Below, piece by piece: positions 36,125 to 45,352 of a DNA stretch of 64,000 nucleotides (within the stretch, counting starts at the first letter, position 1; the number at the start of each line of letters is the position of its first letter). The notes beneath the pieces were generated by a model. The model was not told the origin of the DNA, did not search any database, and saw only the letters and a program-made list of their open reading frames with translations. This DNA comes from Roseibacillus sp. Lineage in GTDB: Bacteria; Verrucomicrobiota; Verrucomicrobiia; Verrucomicrobiales; Akkermansiaceae. A program made the position numbers and the translations under genes. The stretch is from assembly GCA_028821775.1 (NCBI GenBank), contig JAPKFB010000001.1, positions 142,210 to 206,209 of the forward strand, written 5' to 3'.

Positions 36125-38380
36125 TTACTCCACCACGATGGTTCCCTTCTGATCGCCGATCATGACTTCGAACTCTCCCGGTTCCACGATGGGATAGTTG
36201 CGGGGGCCGAAGAAGGCGAGGTCGATGACGGGGAATTCGAAGATGACGGTTTCGGTGGCACCAGCTTCGATGGTCACTCTCCGGAAGGCCCGGAGACGTT
36301 TCACGGGGGGGGCCACGGAGGCGAAGAGGTCGCGCACGAAGACATGCACGGTTTCCGTTCCCTGGCGCGTACCGGTGTTGCTGACTTTAACCGAGAGCCT
36401 CACGCTGTCGAGTTGGATGAGCGGGTCCGGTGGGAGGCTGAGGTTCCCATAGGTGAAGGTGGTATAGCTCAGGCCGTGTCCGAACTCGTAGAGCGGGTTG
36501 AAGCCCTTGTCGTCGTGGGCGCTGTCGGCAGTGTCGCTGAACTTGTGGTCATAGGGAAGGAGGAGGTTGGGATCACGCGGGTAGGTGAAGGGGAGTTTGC
36601 CAGAGGGATTGAACTCGCCGGTGAGCAGATCGTAGATGGCGGAGCCCCCGTGGGGGCCCGGATGCCCGGCGTAAACAATGCCATGGCAGTGGCCCGCGAT
36701 CTCCGTGATCAGTCGCGGGCGATTCTCCAACAGGACGAGGATGAGAGGTTTCCCCATGGCCAGCTTGCGCACGAGGCGCAGTTGGTTGGAGGGGAGGGTG
36801 AGATCGCTGATATTACCGGGAGTCTCGGTGCTCGGTTCCTCGGCCAGGACACAGACGATGACATCGGCGTCCTGAGCCTTCTTTAGGGCGTAGTCAAAGT
36901 CGGTCGAGCCGTCCCATTGGGCTCCGCGGGCCCAGAGGACCTTGTCGCGACCGTGGGCTTCATTGAAGGCCTCCAGAACGGTATGAAGCTTCTTGGGATA
37001 GGCGGCTTCGTCGGTCCCCTGCCAAGTGTAGGACCAGGCGCCATGGAGGGCCGCGAGGGAGTTGCAGCCGGGCCCCGTGAGCAGGATTTTGGTGTCCTTG
37101 GCGAGGGGGAGAACGTTTTCGTTCTTGAGCAGCACGAGCGATTGCCGGGCCGCCTGCCTGGAAAGCGCAGCCGCTTGTTCGTTGCCAATTTCCTTGAGGA
37201 GCCCGGAGTCGGGGTAGGGTTTGGCGAAGAGGCCGAGATCGAACTTGAGACGGAGAATGCGGGTTACGGTTTGGTCGATGAGTTCCTCGAGGATGAGGCC
37301 TTCGTTCACCAGTTCGATCAGGTGGTCGGTAAACTGAAAGTCGTTGGGAGCCATGCAGAGATCGATTCCGGCTTCCACTGCGAGACGAGTTGCTTCCTTG
37401 AGATTTGGGGCCACGCGATGGAGGGAGTGGAGCTTCTTGACGTCCTCCCAGTCGGTCACCACCACACCCTTGAATTTCATTTGACCCCGGAGGAGTTTGG
37501 TCAGGATGTTGTGATTGGCGTGCACGGGGAGTCCGTTGACCTCGCCCGAATTGACCATCACGGCCCGCACGTTCTCCTTCACGGCCGCCATGAAGGGGGG
37601 CAGGAAATGCTCGCGCAGATAGCGCTCGGGAAGGAGCGCCTGGGTGCGATCCCGTCCGGAGATGGGATTACTGTAGCCGAGGAAGTGCTTGGCGGTGGCG
37701 GCCACCTGTTGGGTCGAGGAGAGATCCGACCCTTGCAAGCCACGGACCGCGGCGGCCCCCAGCACGGTGGCAATGTGGACGTCTTCGCCGTAGGTTTCAA
37801 AGAAGCGCGACCAGAGTGGTTGGCGTCCAACGTCGAGGACGGGGCCAAAGTTCCATGGAATGCCTGCGGCGCGGGTCTCTCTCGCACAGACCGCGTGACA
37901 TTGCTCCACGAGGTCGGGATTGCGAGTGGCGGCGAGGTTCAGATTCTGCGGGAAGAGGGTCGCTTCGCGGATGTAATTCGCACCGTGAATGCTGTCGATT
38001 CCGTAGAGGATGGGAATCTTCTGCTTGGTCTCCTTGGTCGCGAGATCCTGAATGGCGGTAATGACCTTGTGCCAGTGCTCTCCGCTGAAAGCCATGTTGT
38101 GCACGTTGATGATGGAGCCCACGTGCCTGTCGACGATCGCGTGGCGCAGTTTGTCTGCGTCCAGTTGATGGGCCTCAGGATTTTCGGAGGTGGCCTCCCC
38201 GCTGGAGAGCGCCCCGAGGGTAAGTTGGGTCATCTGGCCTACCTTTTCTTCGAGGCTCATCTCGATGAGCATGAGCGAAATCGCGTCATCGACGGCATCC
38301 TGTGCCTTCAACTCATGGGGAAGAGCGAGAGCAAAACCGACAGTGAGCGCGAGGGAAAAGGGGCGGAGAGATCGCATCAT
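36125..38380 (-). CDS. GH3 family beta-glucosidase, exported
   Basis: With the ATG at 38380 the protein has 751 residues and a signal peptide (MMRSLRPFSLALTVGFALAL, cut near LKAQD); an adjacent ATG at 38377 is equivalent, and the 24 codons upstream do not look coding. The N-terminal TIM barrel has MSLEEKVGQMTQLTLG, PILYGIDSIHGANYI and the nucleophile region FKGVVVTDWEDVKKLH, with Asp near residue 310. The alpha/beta sandwich follows (LVLLKNENVLPL; DADVIVCVLAEEPSTETPGN), and a fibronectin-III-like C-terminal domain ends it (LSYTTFTYGNLSL; VSNTGTRQGTETVHVFVRD). It removes terminal glucose or related sugars from beta-linked oligosaccharides in the periplasm. Confidence 0.93.
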   Translation of the reverse strand: MMRSLRPFSLALTVGFALALPHELKAQDAVDDAISLMLIEMSLEEKVGQMTQLTLGALSSGEATSENPEAHQLDADKLRHAIVDRHVGSIINVHNMAFSGEHWHKVITAIQDLATKETKQKIPILYGIDSIHGANYIREATLFPQNLNLAATRNPDLVEQCHAVCARETRAAGIPWNFGPVLDVGRQPLWSRFFETYGEDVHIATVLGAAAVRGLQGSDLSSTQQVAATAKHFLGYSNPISGRDRTQALLPERYLREHFLPPFMAAVKENVRAVMVNSGEVNGLPVHANHNILTKLLRGQMKFKGVVVTDWEDVKKLHSLHRVAPNLKEATRLAVEAGIDLCMAPNDFQFTDHLIELVNEGLILEELIDQTVTRILRLKFDLGLFAKPYPDSGLLKEIGNEQAAALSRQAARQSLVLLKNENVLPLAKDTKILLTGPGCNSLAALHGAWSYTWQGTDEAAYPKKLHTVLEAFNEAHGRDKVLWARGAQWDGSTDFDYALKKAQDADVIVCVLAEEPSTETPGNISDLTLPSNQLRLVRKLAMGKPLILVLLENRPRLITEIAGHCHGIVYAGHPGPHGGSAIYDLLTGEFNPSGKLPFTYPRDPNLLLPYDHKFSDTADSAHDDKGFNPLYEFGHGLSYTTFTYGNLSLPPDPLIQLDSVRLSVKVSNTGTRQGTETVHVFVRDLFASVAPPVKRLRAFRRVTIEAGATETVIFEFPVIDLAFFGPRNYPIVEPGEFEVMIGDQKGTIVVE

Positions 38381-38460
38381 TGTCTCTTCACTAAAGCAAA
38401 CAATGGGACGGAGGCAATCGCGAGCTTGTGGAGATTCCGGATCTGGCCTCATTCTGGGGC

Positions 38461-38737
38461 ATGAATTATTTGATTCCTGGATTATTGGATCTGGTCGTTC
38501 TCGGAGCAGGGATGGCGTGGGCCGAAGAGAAAAGGCCGATCATCTATCCATTTGATGTAACCGTCAGGGGACCAAAAGGCGGTCGTTCAGAAGGATAATA
38601 TTCTCTTCGTGGTGATCGAAAAACCCGTGAAGGCGAATGCGGTGGGGGCCCTCGAAAAGGAATCCGACCTATTTGTGATCAATGCCTTCCCGTGCAAGGC
38701 GAACGGCATGGCGGTTCCAATTCCTCCCGGGCAGTGA
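38461..38737 (+). pseudogene. small secreted protein broken by a frameshift
   Basis: From the ATG at 38461 the frame reads MNYLIPGLLDLVVLGAGMAW then AEEKRPIIYPFDVTVRGPKG, a signal peptide and a short mature start, and stops at 38596-38598. The next frame takes over at about 38580 with VVQKDNILFVVIEKPVKANA and ends VINAFPCKANGMAVPIPPGQ at a TGA (38735-38737). Joined, the two halves would make a secreted protein of about 92 residues. One indel near the A/G runs at 38570-38585 would explain it; a sequencing error is also possible. No family is recognised. The following 38738-39002 holds no supported gene. Confidence 0.5.
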
Positions 38738-39002
38738 TCCTGCCCGCGCGCGTGAGACAGGAGAGAAGTTCCTCGACCCCGGCCTGTTGGAGGTGATTTC
38801 ATTTCTCGAATTTTAGATCGAGGAGAACTGGGTGGTGAGACTCTTCGCACTCCTGACGGTGGTGGGTGAGATCGAGTTCTTCGGTGTTTCGTCGGGAGGT
38901 GAGCTCCTTTGCGCGGATCAGTTTTGGTTGTTCGAGTCGGTGGTCGAGGGTTTGTTGTTCTCCCTGACTGGCGGAGGGATTGCGAGGGGATCCTCGATCC
39001 GG

Positions 39003-40613
39003 CTAGAACCGGCGCATGATGGTATCATGCTGGTAGTGTTGGTGTCGCTCGGGGAAGTCGAGGGTGTAGTGAATTCCGCGGGATTCCTTGCGGCGAATGG
39101 CGCAGTCGATGATGAGGGAGGCGACCGCGACGAGGTTGCGAAGTTCGAGGATATCGGCGTTCACGCGATAGCCCCAGTAGAATTCGCGCACTTCGCGGTG
39201 GAGATTGCGAAGGCGGAAGCCTGCGCGACGGAGACGTTTGTTGGTGCGTACGATGGAGACGTAGTCCCACATTGTACGGCGGAGCTCGTCCCAATTGTGG
39301 TAGATGTTGACCAACTCGTCGGGGGGAGCAGTGTCGCCGTGTTCCCAATCGGGGATGGGGAGGGGCGGAGAATTTTTACCCGGAGGGAAGCGGCGCAGGA
39401 TATCGGAGAGGGCGCGCCGGGCCATGACGTTGCCTTCGAGTAAGCTGTTGGAGGCGAGGCGATTGGCGCCGTGGAGCCCGGTGCAGGCGACTTCGCCAAT
39501 GGCATAGAGACCGCGAATGGAGGTGGTGCCCTCGGGGCTGGCAACCACCCCACCGCATTGATAATGGGCGGCAGGGACGATCGGGATGGGGGACTGTTCG
39601 GCGTCGTGCCCAAACTCGAGAAGTGTTTTGTAGATGAAGGGAAAGCGTTCCGCCATGTAGCCCTTGGGTTTGTGGGTCACGTCGAGGTAGACGCAGTTGG
39701 CGCCGGTTTTCTTGATCTCGGTATCGATCGCACGGGCAACGATGTCGCGGGGAGCGAGCGAGCCGCGCTTGTCATAGGAAGGGGTGAAGTCTTCCCCCTT
39801 CTCGTTGAGAAGAGTGGCTCCTTCGCCGCGCACGGCTTCAGAGACGAGGAAGGAGCGCGCTTCGGGGCCGTTTGCGGCGGGATTGTAAAAGCAAGTGGGG
39901 TGAAACTGAACGAACTCCATGTTCGCGATGCTGGCGCCGGCTCGCCAGGCCATGGCGACGCCGTCACCGGTTGCGGAGTCAGGGTTGGTGGTGTAGAGGT
40001 AGGCCTTTCCGCATCCGCCGGTGGCGAGGAGAATCCGGTCGGAGCGCATGACGCGCACTTCGCCGGTCAATTGCTGAAGAACGTAGGCGCCGAGCACGCG
40101 GTCTTCGGTGACACTACCGAGTTTTCCGGTGGTGATGAGATCGATGGCAAAGTGATCCTCGAGGATGGTGAGGCGGGGTGTGTTGCGGGCAGTTTCCAGG
40201 AGTGCAGAAGCGATTTCGTGTCCGGTGGTGTCCTTGGCATGGAGGATGCGTCGTGCGGAGTGGCCACCTTCCTTGCCTAGGGAAAATCGGTCGTCGCTCC
40301 GGTCAAATTTTGTACCCCATCCCACCAATTCATCGATGGTGTCGGAGGCTTCCTCGATGATGGTGCGGACGACCTCCTCATCGCAAAGTCCGGACCCGGC
40401 ATCGAGAGTGTCGGCAATGTGTTTCTCAATCGTGTCTCCTTCGTCGCACAGCCCCTCCGGCAGGACGGCCGAGATTCCGCCTTGAGCCCAGGCGGTATTG
40501 GAGTTGAGAACTTTGTTCTTGGTGAGGACGGTGACGCTTCCGTGCGCGGCCGCCTTGATGGCAAAGGAGAGGCCGGCTACGCCGCAGCCGATGACGAGAA
40601 AGTCGGAAGTCAC
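39003..40613 (-). CDS. nadB: L-aspartate oxidase
   Basis: A 536-residue flavoprotein, typical for NadB. It opens with the FAD-binding FLVIGCGVAGLSFAIKAA, then NSNTAWAQGGISAVLPEG, the substrate-site region GGHSARRILHAKDTTG, HPTCFYNPAANGPEARSFL, and GLYAIGEVACTGLHGANRLA followed by SNSLLEG. The C-terminal three-helix domain (WDELRRTMWDYVSIVRTNKR) is present. It oxidises L-aspartate to iminoaspartate, the first step of de novo NAD synthesis; nadA and nadC are not in the window. It is divergent from nagB, with 92 bp between them. Confidence 0.95.
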   Translation of the reverse strand: MTSDFLVIGCGVAGLSFAIKAAAHGSVTVLTKNKVLNSNTAWAQGGISAVLPEGLCDEGDTIEKHIADTLDAGSGLCDEEVVRTIIEEASDTIDELVGWGTKFDRSDDRFSLGKEGGHSARRILHAKDTTGHEIASALLETARNTPRLTILEDHFAIDLITTGKLGSVTEDRVLGAYVLQQLTGEVRVMRSDRILLATGGCGKAYLYTTNPDSATGDGVAMAWRAGASIANMEFVQFHPTCFYNPAANGPEARSFLVSEAVRGEGATLLNEKGEDFTPSYDKRGSLAPRDIVARAIDTEIKKTGANCVYLDVTHKPKGYMAERFPFIYKTLLEFGHDAEQSPIPIVPAAHYQCGGVVASPEGTTSIRGLYAIGEVACTGLHGANRLASNSLLEGNVMARRALSDILRRFPPGKNSPPLPIPDWEHGDTAPPDELVNIYHNWDELRRTMWDYVSIVRTNKRLRRAGFRLRNLHREVREFYWGYRVNADILELRNLVAVASLIIDCAIRRKESRGIHYTLDFPERHQHYQHDTIMRRF

Positions 40614-40705
40614 GGGGTTTTATTATGGGGTTATCGCGTTTTTGGGAATTAGGAAATTGGTTACTTGCGGATTTGGATTTGCGTGATGGAGGGGGATGAG
40701 GATAG

Positions 40706-41455
40706 ATGAGGGTGATGGAGGTCAGAATCTTTGGGACAAAGGGCGAGATGGGGGCCGCAGCAGCTGCGGCGGGGGCAGATCGGATTCGGGAGGCCTTGGC
40801 AGGAGGGGGCGAGGCACGGATCGTGATGGCATCGGCGGCTTCTCAGTTTGAGGTGGTGGAGGCGCTCACGGTGGCGCCCGGGATCGCGTGGGAGCGGGTG
40901 ACGCTCTTTCACCTGGACGAATACATCGGACTTTCGTCGACTCATCCGGCTTCCTTCAGCAAGTTTTTGCGGGACCGCTTCATCGCGAAGCTGCCCCGCG
41001 GACTGAAGGGGTTTCATGCGATCGAGGGCGAGCGAGAAGCGGCGGTGGAGTGTGCGCGAATTGGTGAACTGCTCGCGGAGCGAGCGCCGGAAGTGGCCTT
41101 TATCGGCGTTGGTGAGAATGGGCACATTGCCTTCAACGATCCGCCTGCGGATTTTGAGACGAAGGCCCCTTACCTGGTGGTGGAACTCGATGAGATTTGC
41201 CGCCAGCAGCAGGTGGGGGAGGGTTGGTTTCCCAATCTGGAGGCCGTTCCGACCCATGCGATGTCGATGTCGGTGCGCCAGATCATGAAGGCTGGACGAA
41301 TCGTCTGCACGGTGCCCGATGAGCGGAAGGCCGCCGCGGTGCAGAAGGCGGTGGGAGAGATGGTAAGCCCGGAAGTGCCCGCCACCATTTTGCAGGAGCA
41401 CAACGATTGCCTCCTCTTTCTCGACGAGACGGCTGCGAGCCGATTACCGCGATGA
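40706..41455 (+). CDS. nagB: glucosamine-6-phosphate deaminase
   Basis: A 249-residue NagB-like sugar isomerase. It has the phosphate-site phrase MASAASQFEVVEAL, the catalytic HLDEYIGLSSTHPASF, and FIGVGENGHIAFNDPP with the active-site histidine. VPTHAMSMSVRQIMKAGRIV is the usual late motif. It converts glucosamine-6-phosphate to fructose-6-phosphate and ammonia. The gene overlaps nagA by four bases (ATGA), so the amino-sugar degradation pair is translationally coupled. It may belong to the broader NagB/6-phosphogluconolactonase family, but the context favours NagB. Confidence 0.92.
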   Translation: MRVMEVRIFGTKGEMGAAAAAAGADRIREALAGGGEARIVMASAASQFEVVEALTVAPGIAWERVTLFHLDEYIGLSSTHPASFSKFLRDRFIAKLPRGLKGFHAIEGEREAAVECARIGELLAERAPEVAFIGVGENGHIAFNDPPADFETKAPYLVVELDEICRQQQVGEGWFPNLEAVPTHAMSMSVRQIMKAGRIVCTVPDERKAAAVQKAVGEMVSPEVPATILQEHNDCLLFLDETAASRLPR

Positions 41456-42360
41456 GCTACTTCGATCTCCAGGTCAACGGGTATGCCGGGATTGACTTCA
41501 ACGCGGAGCGGTTGAGTGCCGGGGAGATGCGGGTGGCTTGCGAGGCCATGAAGGAAGATGGCACGGAAGGGGCCCTCGCGACGATCATCACGGGCTCGAT
41601 GGAGTCCATGAAGGGGAAGTTGCGAAATCTTGTGCGAGCTCGCGAGGAGGACGAAGTGGTGCGCGAGGTGATTGTGGGAATCCACATCGAAGGGCCCTTC
41701 CTGAATAAGGCGGATGGCTACATCGGTGCCCATCCGCGGGAACAGGCCCTGCCCGCGACGGTGGACGGGATGAAGGAGCTGTTAGAGGCGGCGGAAGGGT
41801 TGACGAAGATCGTGACCCTGGCTCCGGAGTGTGACCAAGGAAGCAAGACCACGGCCTATCTTGCGGGGCAGGGGATCGTGGTTTCGGCGGGCCATTGCGA
41901 TCCAAGCCTCGAGGAGTTGCGCGCTGCGATCGATGCCGGGCTCAGGATGTTCACCCATCTTGGGAACGGCTGTCCGTCGCAGTTGACGCGTCACGACAAC
42001 ATCGTGGAGCGAGTGCTGAGCCTGTCTGAGGAGCTTTGGATTTGTTTCATCGGGGATGGGGTGCACGTGCCTCCGTTTGCGTTGCGCAACTACCTTCGGG
42101 CCGCGGGGATGGAACGGTGCCTGATGGTGACGGATGCGATTTCGGCTGCGCGGGCCGGGCCGGGAAACTACTCCCTGGCGGGATGGAACCTTGAGATCGG
42201 GGAGGATCTGGTGGCGCGCGCGCCGGATGGGTCGCACTTTGTGGGATCGACGGCCACCATGCCGGTGGTGGCCACGGTGTTGCGGGAGATGGGGATGGGG
42301 GACGAAGAGGTTCGAGGGTTGACTTTGGATCGACCTCGGATGGCGATCGGAATTGAATGA
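41452..42360 (+). CDS. nagA: N-acetylglucosamine-6-phosphate deacetylase, barrel-only form
   Basis: The ATG at 41452 overlaps the nagB stop and gives 302 residues. The protein begins at once with YFDLQVNGYAGIDFN, the metal-site strand that in other NagA proteins lies after a 40-60 residue beta domain. VGIHIEGPFLNKADGYIGAH has the metal-binding Glu; VVSAGHCDPS and MFTHLGNGCP have the ligand histidines; LMVTDAISAA holds the catalytic Asp. The sequence stops at DRPRMAIGIE, where normal NagA would continue into the C-terminal beta strands. The small beta-sandwich domain is therefore missing at both ends, while the amidohydrolase barrel is intact. It deacetylates GlcNAc-6-phosphate for NagB. Confidence 0.9.
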   Translation: MSYFDLQVNGYAGIDFNAERLSAGEMRVACEAMKEDGTEGALATIITGSMESMKGKLRNLVRAREEDEVVREVIVGIHIEGPFLNKADGYIGAHPREQALPATVDGMKELLEAAEGLTKIVTLAPECDQGSKTTAYLAGQGIVVSAGHCDPSLEELRAAIDAGLRMFTHLGNGCPSQLTRHDNIVERVLSLSEELWICFIGDGVHVPPFALRNYLRAAGMERCLMVTDAISAARAGPGNYSLAGWNLEIGEDLVARAPDGSHFVGSTATMPVVATVLREMGMGDEEVRGLTLDRPRMAIGIE

Positions 42361-42381
42361 TGGATTGAGAGAAGCGAGAGC

Positions 42382-43635
42382 ATGAGAATAGGGGAGACCA
42401 TAAAGTCGATTGGGCCGGCCATCATCGTGGCGGCAGTGGTGTTGGGCCCCGGAAGTATCCTGGCGAGTTCCCGGGTGGGAGCCGAATGGGGCTGGTTGGG
42501 GCTACCCGTGCTCGCGGTGGCGATTGCCCTCATGATTGGAATGGTGGCCTTGGCGGCTCGGCTCGGAGTGGTCTACAAGAGGAGTCTTTGTGACGAGTTG
42601 GCGGCCCGACTGGGACGCGGGGTGGCGATCGCAGTGGGGGTGGTGCTCTTCGGGATTGTGGCGCTCTATCAATCGAGCAATAATCTGGCGGTCGGAAGCG
42701 GGCTCGAGCCGCTCTTCGCCTCAACGAGCGGAGAGCTCCCGAGCAATTGGGCTGCCATTCAGATTGCGATCCTGATCGCAGCCAACGCGGGGGTGATAGC
42801 TTCGCTGTATCTCATGCGGTCACTCTACTCTGCGGTGGAGAAAGCGATGAAGGTGCTGATCCTGCTCATGATTGTGGCCTTTGCGCTCAACCTGCTGGCG
42901 GCGATGTTCGGAGAAGCGCCCGAACGCAATGTGGCGGAGAGCGGGCAGAGAGATTGGCTCCCGTTGATTGCCCTGATCGGCACGACCTTTTCGGTGGGAG
43001 GGGCGTTCTTCCAAGCCTATCTTGTGAGGGAGAAGGGATGGACTCTTCGAGATGTCAAGAGAGGGGCCGTCGACTCGGTGATCGGAATTTCGATCTTGGG
43101 CGTGGTTTCAGCGATCATCATGGTGACCTCCCTGTTGGTATTCTATCGCGTCACTGACGCGCCGAACCTGAGCGGGATGGGTGAGATTGCGCGGCAACTT
43201 GAACCATTGTTTGGATCGGGGGCCAAGTATGTCTTCTGCGGTGGATTCATGGCAGGAGCGCTGAGCTCGTTCATGGTGAATGCGGCGATTGGGGGCACGG
43301 TGCTTTCGGACGCTCTGGGAAAGGGCAGCAGGATGGAGGACCGCTGGGCGCGTCACTATACCGCGGCGGCGCTGGGGTTTGGCATGGCGGTGGGAATCGT
43401 GGGGATTCTCTCGAAGGAAAGCACGGTCCCACTCATGCTCTTGGCCCAAGCACTCACGGTCTTCGGAATTCCTGCTCTCGGGTTGGCGCTCTATTATCTT
43501 GCGACCAGGAAGGAACTTACCGGGGAGAAAAAGATCCCCACCATTCTCAAGGTGACTGCGCTGGTGGGGGTGAGCTTGGCCGTGATCCTTGCCTTGCGCA
43601 AAGGGATCCTGCTCATGGAGAAACTGATGGGATAG
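42382..43635 (+). CDS. NRAMP-superfamily transporter, non-canonical metal site
   Basis: A 417-residue membrane protein with about eleven hydrophobic segments and the overall NRAMP pattern. The first helix reads IGPAIIVAAVVLGPGSILAS where canonical NRAMP proteins have DPGN; here it is GPGS, without the metal-binding Asp and Asn. The sixth-helix region GTTFSVGGAFFQAYLVREKG replaces the usual MPHN-type sequence. It starts 21 bp after nagA and probably belongs to the nag operon. The substrate may not be Mn2+ or Fe2+; an alternative metal or a non-metal solute is possible. The call to the superfamily is solid, the function is not. Confidence 0.82.
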   Translation: MRIGETIKSIGPAIIVAAVVLGPGSILASSRVGAEWGWLGLPVLAVAIALMIGMVALAARLGVVYKRSLCDELAARLGRGVAIAVGVVLFGIVALYQSSNNLAVGSGLEPLFASTSGELPSNWAAIQIAILIAANAGVIASLYLMRSLYSAVEKAMKVLILLMIVAFALNLLAAMFGEAPERNVAESGQRDWLPLIALIGTTFSVGGAFFQAYLVREKGWTLRDVKRGAVDSVIGISILGVVSAIIMVTSLLVFYRVTDAPNLSGMGEIARQLEPLFGSGAKYVFCGGFMAGALSSFMVNAAIGGTVLSDALGKGSRMEDRWARHYTAAALGFGMAVGIVGILSKESTVPLMLLAQALTVFGIPALGLALYYLATRKELTGEKKIPTILKVTALVGVSLAVILALRKGILLMEKLMG

Positions 43636-43715
43636 CGAGTCGAGGACTTGAGCGAATAATTTGCCACCTTATTGTGGGGTGATTGGATTGTGGGTATGCC
43701 GGACAAGCAGCAACT

Positions 43716-44552
43716 CTAAATCTCTATGTTGTCGATCAGGCGCACCTCGTCGTAATAGAGCGCGGCTGCCAGGAGGGCGTTGCCGGTGACATTGGCGAGG
43801 AGTTGGAGGGACTCGCGATCGACGAGTTGGAGGTAATCGATTTTCAGATCCTCCGGAGCGTTTTGAAGGAGGAGGAGGCGGGCGGTCTCCAGGTAAACCT
43901 CGCTCCGTTGTTCGCCGTTGATTCTCAGGTCGCGGGCGGCGAGGAGAGCGCGGCGAAGGCGGGGTGCGTCGGCGCGCTGGATCGCGGTGAGATTGAGATT
44001 GCGGGAGGAGAGGGCGAGGCCATCGGATTCGCGGATGGTCTCCAGGCCATGGATCTTGACGGGCAGGGCCAAGTCTCGGACCAGGCGCCGGATGATCGCG
44101 AGCTGTTGGTAGTCTTTCTTCCCGAAGAGGGCATCGGTGGGGGTCAGGACATTGAAGAGTTTGAGCACGACGGTGCAGACGCCCTCAAAGTGACCGGGTC
44201 TGGTCGCGCCACAGAGGGGCTTGGAAAGGAGATCTTCGCTCACCGCGATCGAGTGGTCGGCGGCGAAAAAGTCGGTGGGCTCGGGGAAAAATACAGTGTC
44301 TACGCCAAGTTGCTCACAAATGGCGAGGTCGGATTCAACGGCTCGGGGATAGGCTTCCAAGTCGGCGGGACGGTCGAACTGGAGGGGGTTGACGAATATT
44401 GAGACCAGCACCGAGCCCGCCTCGCCCGCGATCTCGCGCGCACGACGAATGAGGGCGCGGTGACCCTCGTGAAGCGAACCCATGGTGGGGACGAGGACCA
44501 CAGGAGTGGGAAGGCCGGAGGGGATCTCGGCGATGGAGCGAAGGCGGAGCAT
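43716..44552 (-). CDS. panC: pantothenate synthetase
   Basis: A 278-residue PanC, the usual length. The HIGH-type ATP motif is in VVLVPTMGSLHEGHRALIRR; FVNPLQFDRPADLEAYPR binds pantoate; FGKKDYQQLAIIRRLVRDL and the KMSKS-like ESDGLALSSRNLNL complete the active site. It condenses pantoate and beta-alanine with ATP, giving pantothenate for coenzyme A. It stands alone, divergent from the OmpH/lpxD genes and convergent with the NRAMP-like gene. Confidence 0.96.
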   Translation of the reverse strand: MLRLRSIAEIPSGLPTPVVLVPTMGSLHEGHRALIRRAREIAGEAGSVLVSIFVNPLQFDRPADLEAYPRAVESDLAICEQLGVDTVFFPEPTDFFAADHSIAVSEDLLSKPLCGATRPGHFEGVCTVVLKLFNVLTPTDALFGKKDYQQLAIIRRLVRDLALPVKIHGLETIRESDGLALSSRNLNLTAIQRADAPRLRRALLAARDLRINGEQRSEVYLETARLLLLQNAPEDLKIDYLQLVDRESLQLLANVTGNALLAAALYYDEVRLIDNIEI

Positions 44553-44642
44553 GGGGCGATTGTTTTTGAGATAGTCTGACTATTTAATGATCTTGAGGTT
44601 CCATCTGCCAAGGTCTAGCTTTCAGTAATCTTTACCTGGCCG

Positions 44643-45233
44643 ATGAGACGACTTATTTATTTATGGGTGGGAATGGGGGCGCTGCTGGGTCTGGCGCGGG
44701 CCCAAGAGGACTCTGAGGAACAGCCCAAGGCAGCGATTGTCAATATCCAGAAGCTCTTCAAGAAGTACTACAAGGCGGAGAAGACCCAGGAGGAAATCAA
44801 CTTGGAGCGGGCGCGAATCCAGAAGGAACACAATGATTTGGCGGGTCGGGTGCGCAGCATGGATGAAGGGCTGCGGCAATTGGAGACCCGCCTTCAGAAG
44901 ACGAATTTGGAGGAGGAGGCCCGGGCATCGCTGGAGCGGGAGAAGGGCTTGCGCCAGGGGGAGCGCGAATCACTGGATCGAGAGCGTCGGACCACGGCCA
45001 GGGCGCGCCACGGAGAGCTGAATCGCAAGATGGTGTTGCGGATGGAGAATTTGTTGGAGGAGATCAGGGAGATCGTGGTCGAGCATGCGGAGCGAACCGG
45101 CTACGATTTAGTCTTTGATGTTGAGGGACTGAATTCGGCTCAAGTGCCGGTTCTTCTCTTTGCAAAAGATGCAACCGACATCACTCCCATGATCCTCAAG
45201 GAGCTCAACAAGAACGCTCCTTCAAGGGGTTGA
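44643..45233 (+). CDS. OmpH/Skp-like periplasmic chaperone, first copy
   Basis: A 196-residue protein with signal MRRLIYLWVGMGALLGLARA before QED. The mature start AAIVNIQKLFKKYYKAEKTQ matches the OmpH opening (usually xxDxxxxFxxY), followed by a long charged coiled coil and the closing TGYDLVFDVEGLNSAQVPVL. Skp-type chaperones bind unfolded outer-membrane proteins in the periplasm. A second copy follows 119 bp downstream and then lpxD, the classical envelope-biogenesis order (bamA normally precedes; it is not here). Confidence 0.88.
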   Translation: MRRLIYLWVGMGALLGLARAQEDSEEQPKAAIVNIQKLFKKYYKAEKTQEEINLERARIQKEHNDLAGRVRSMDEGLRQLETRLQKTNLEEEARASLEREKGLRQGERESLDRERRTTARARHGELNRKMVLRMENLLEEIREIVVEHAERTGYDLVFDVEGLNSAQVPVLLFAKDATDITPMILKELNKNAPSRG

Positions 45234-45352
45234 CCGACTTTTGAGCCTTAAAAAGAGGAGTAAAGGACCTGAGGAGCGGGATCCGGGGTTGAGGTTTGAC
45301 GACCTCGGCATTTCACTCCAAGCTCCGGGCAATCCTAACATTCGCTAACAAA

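Noticed and set aside
36917..38464. A 515-codon plus-strand open frame
   Set aside because: Antisense to the GH3 beta-glucosidase, which has complete family motifs.
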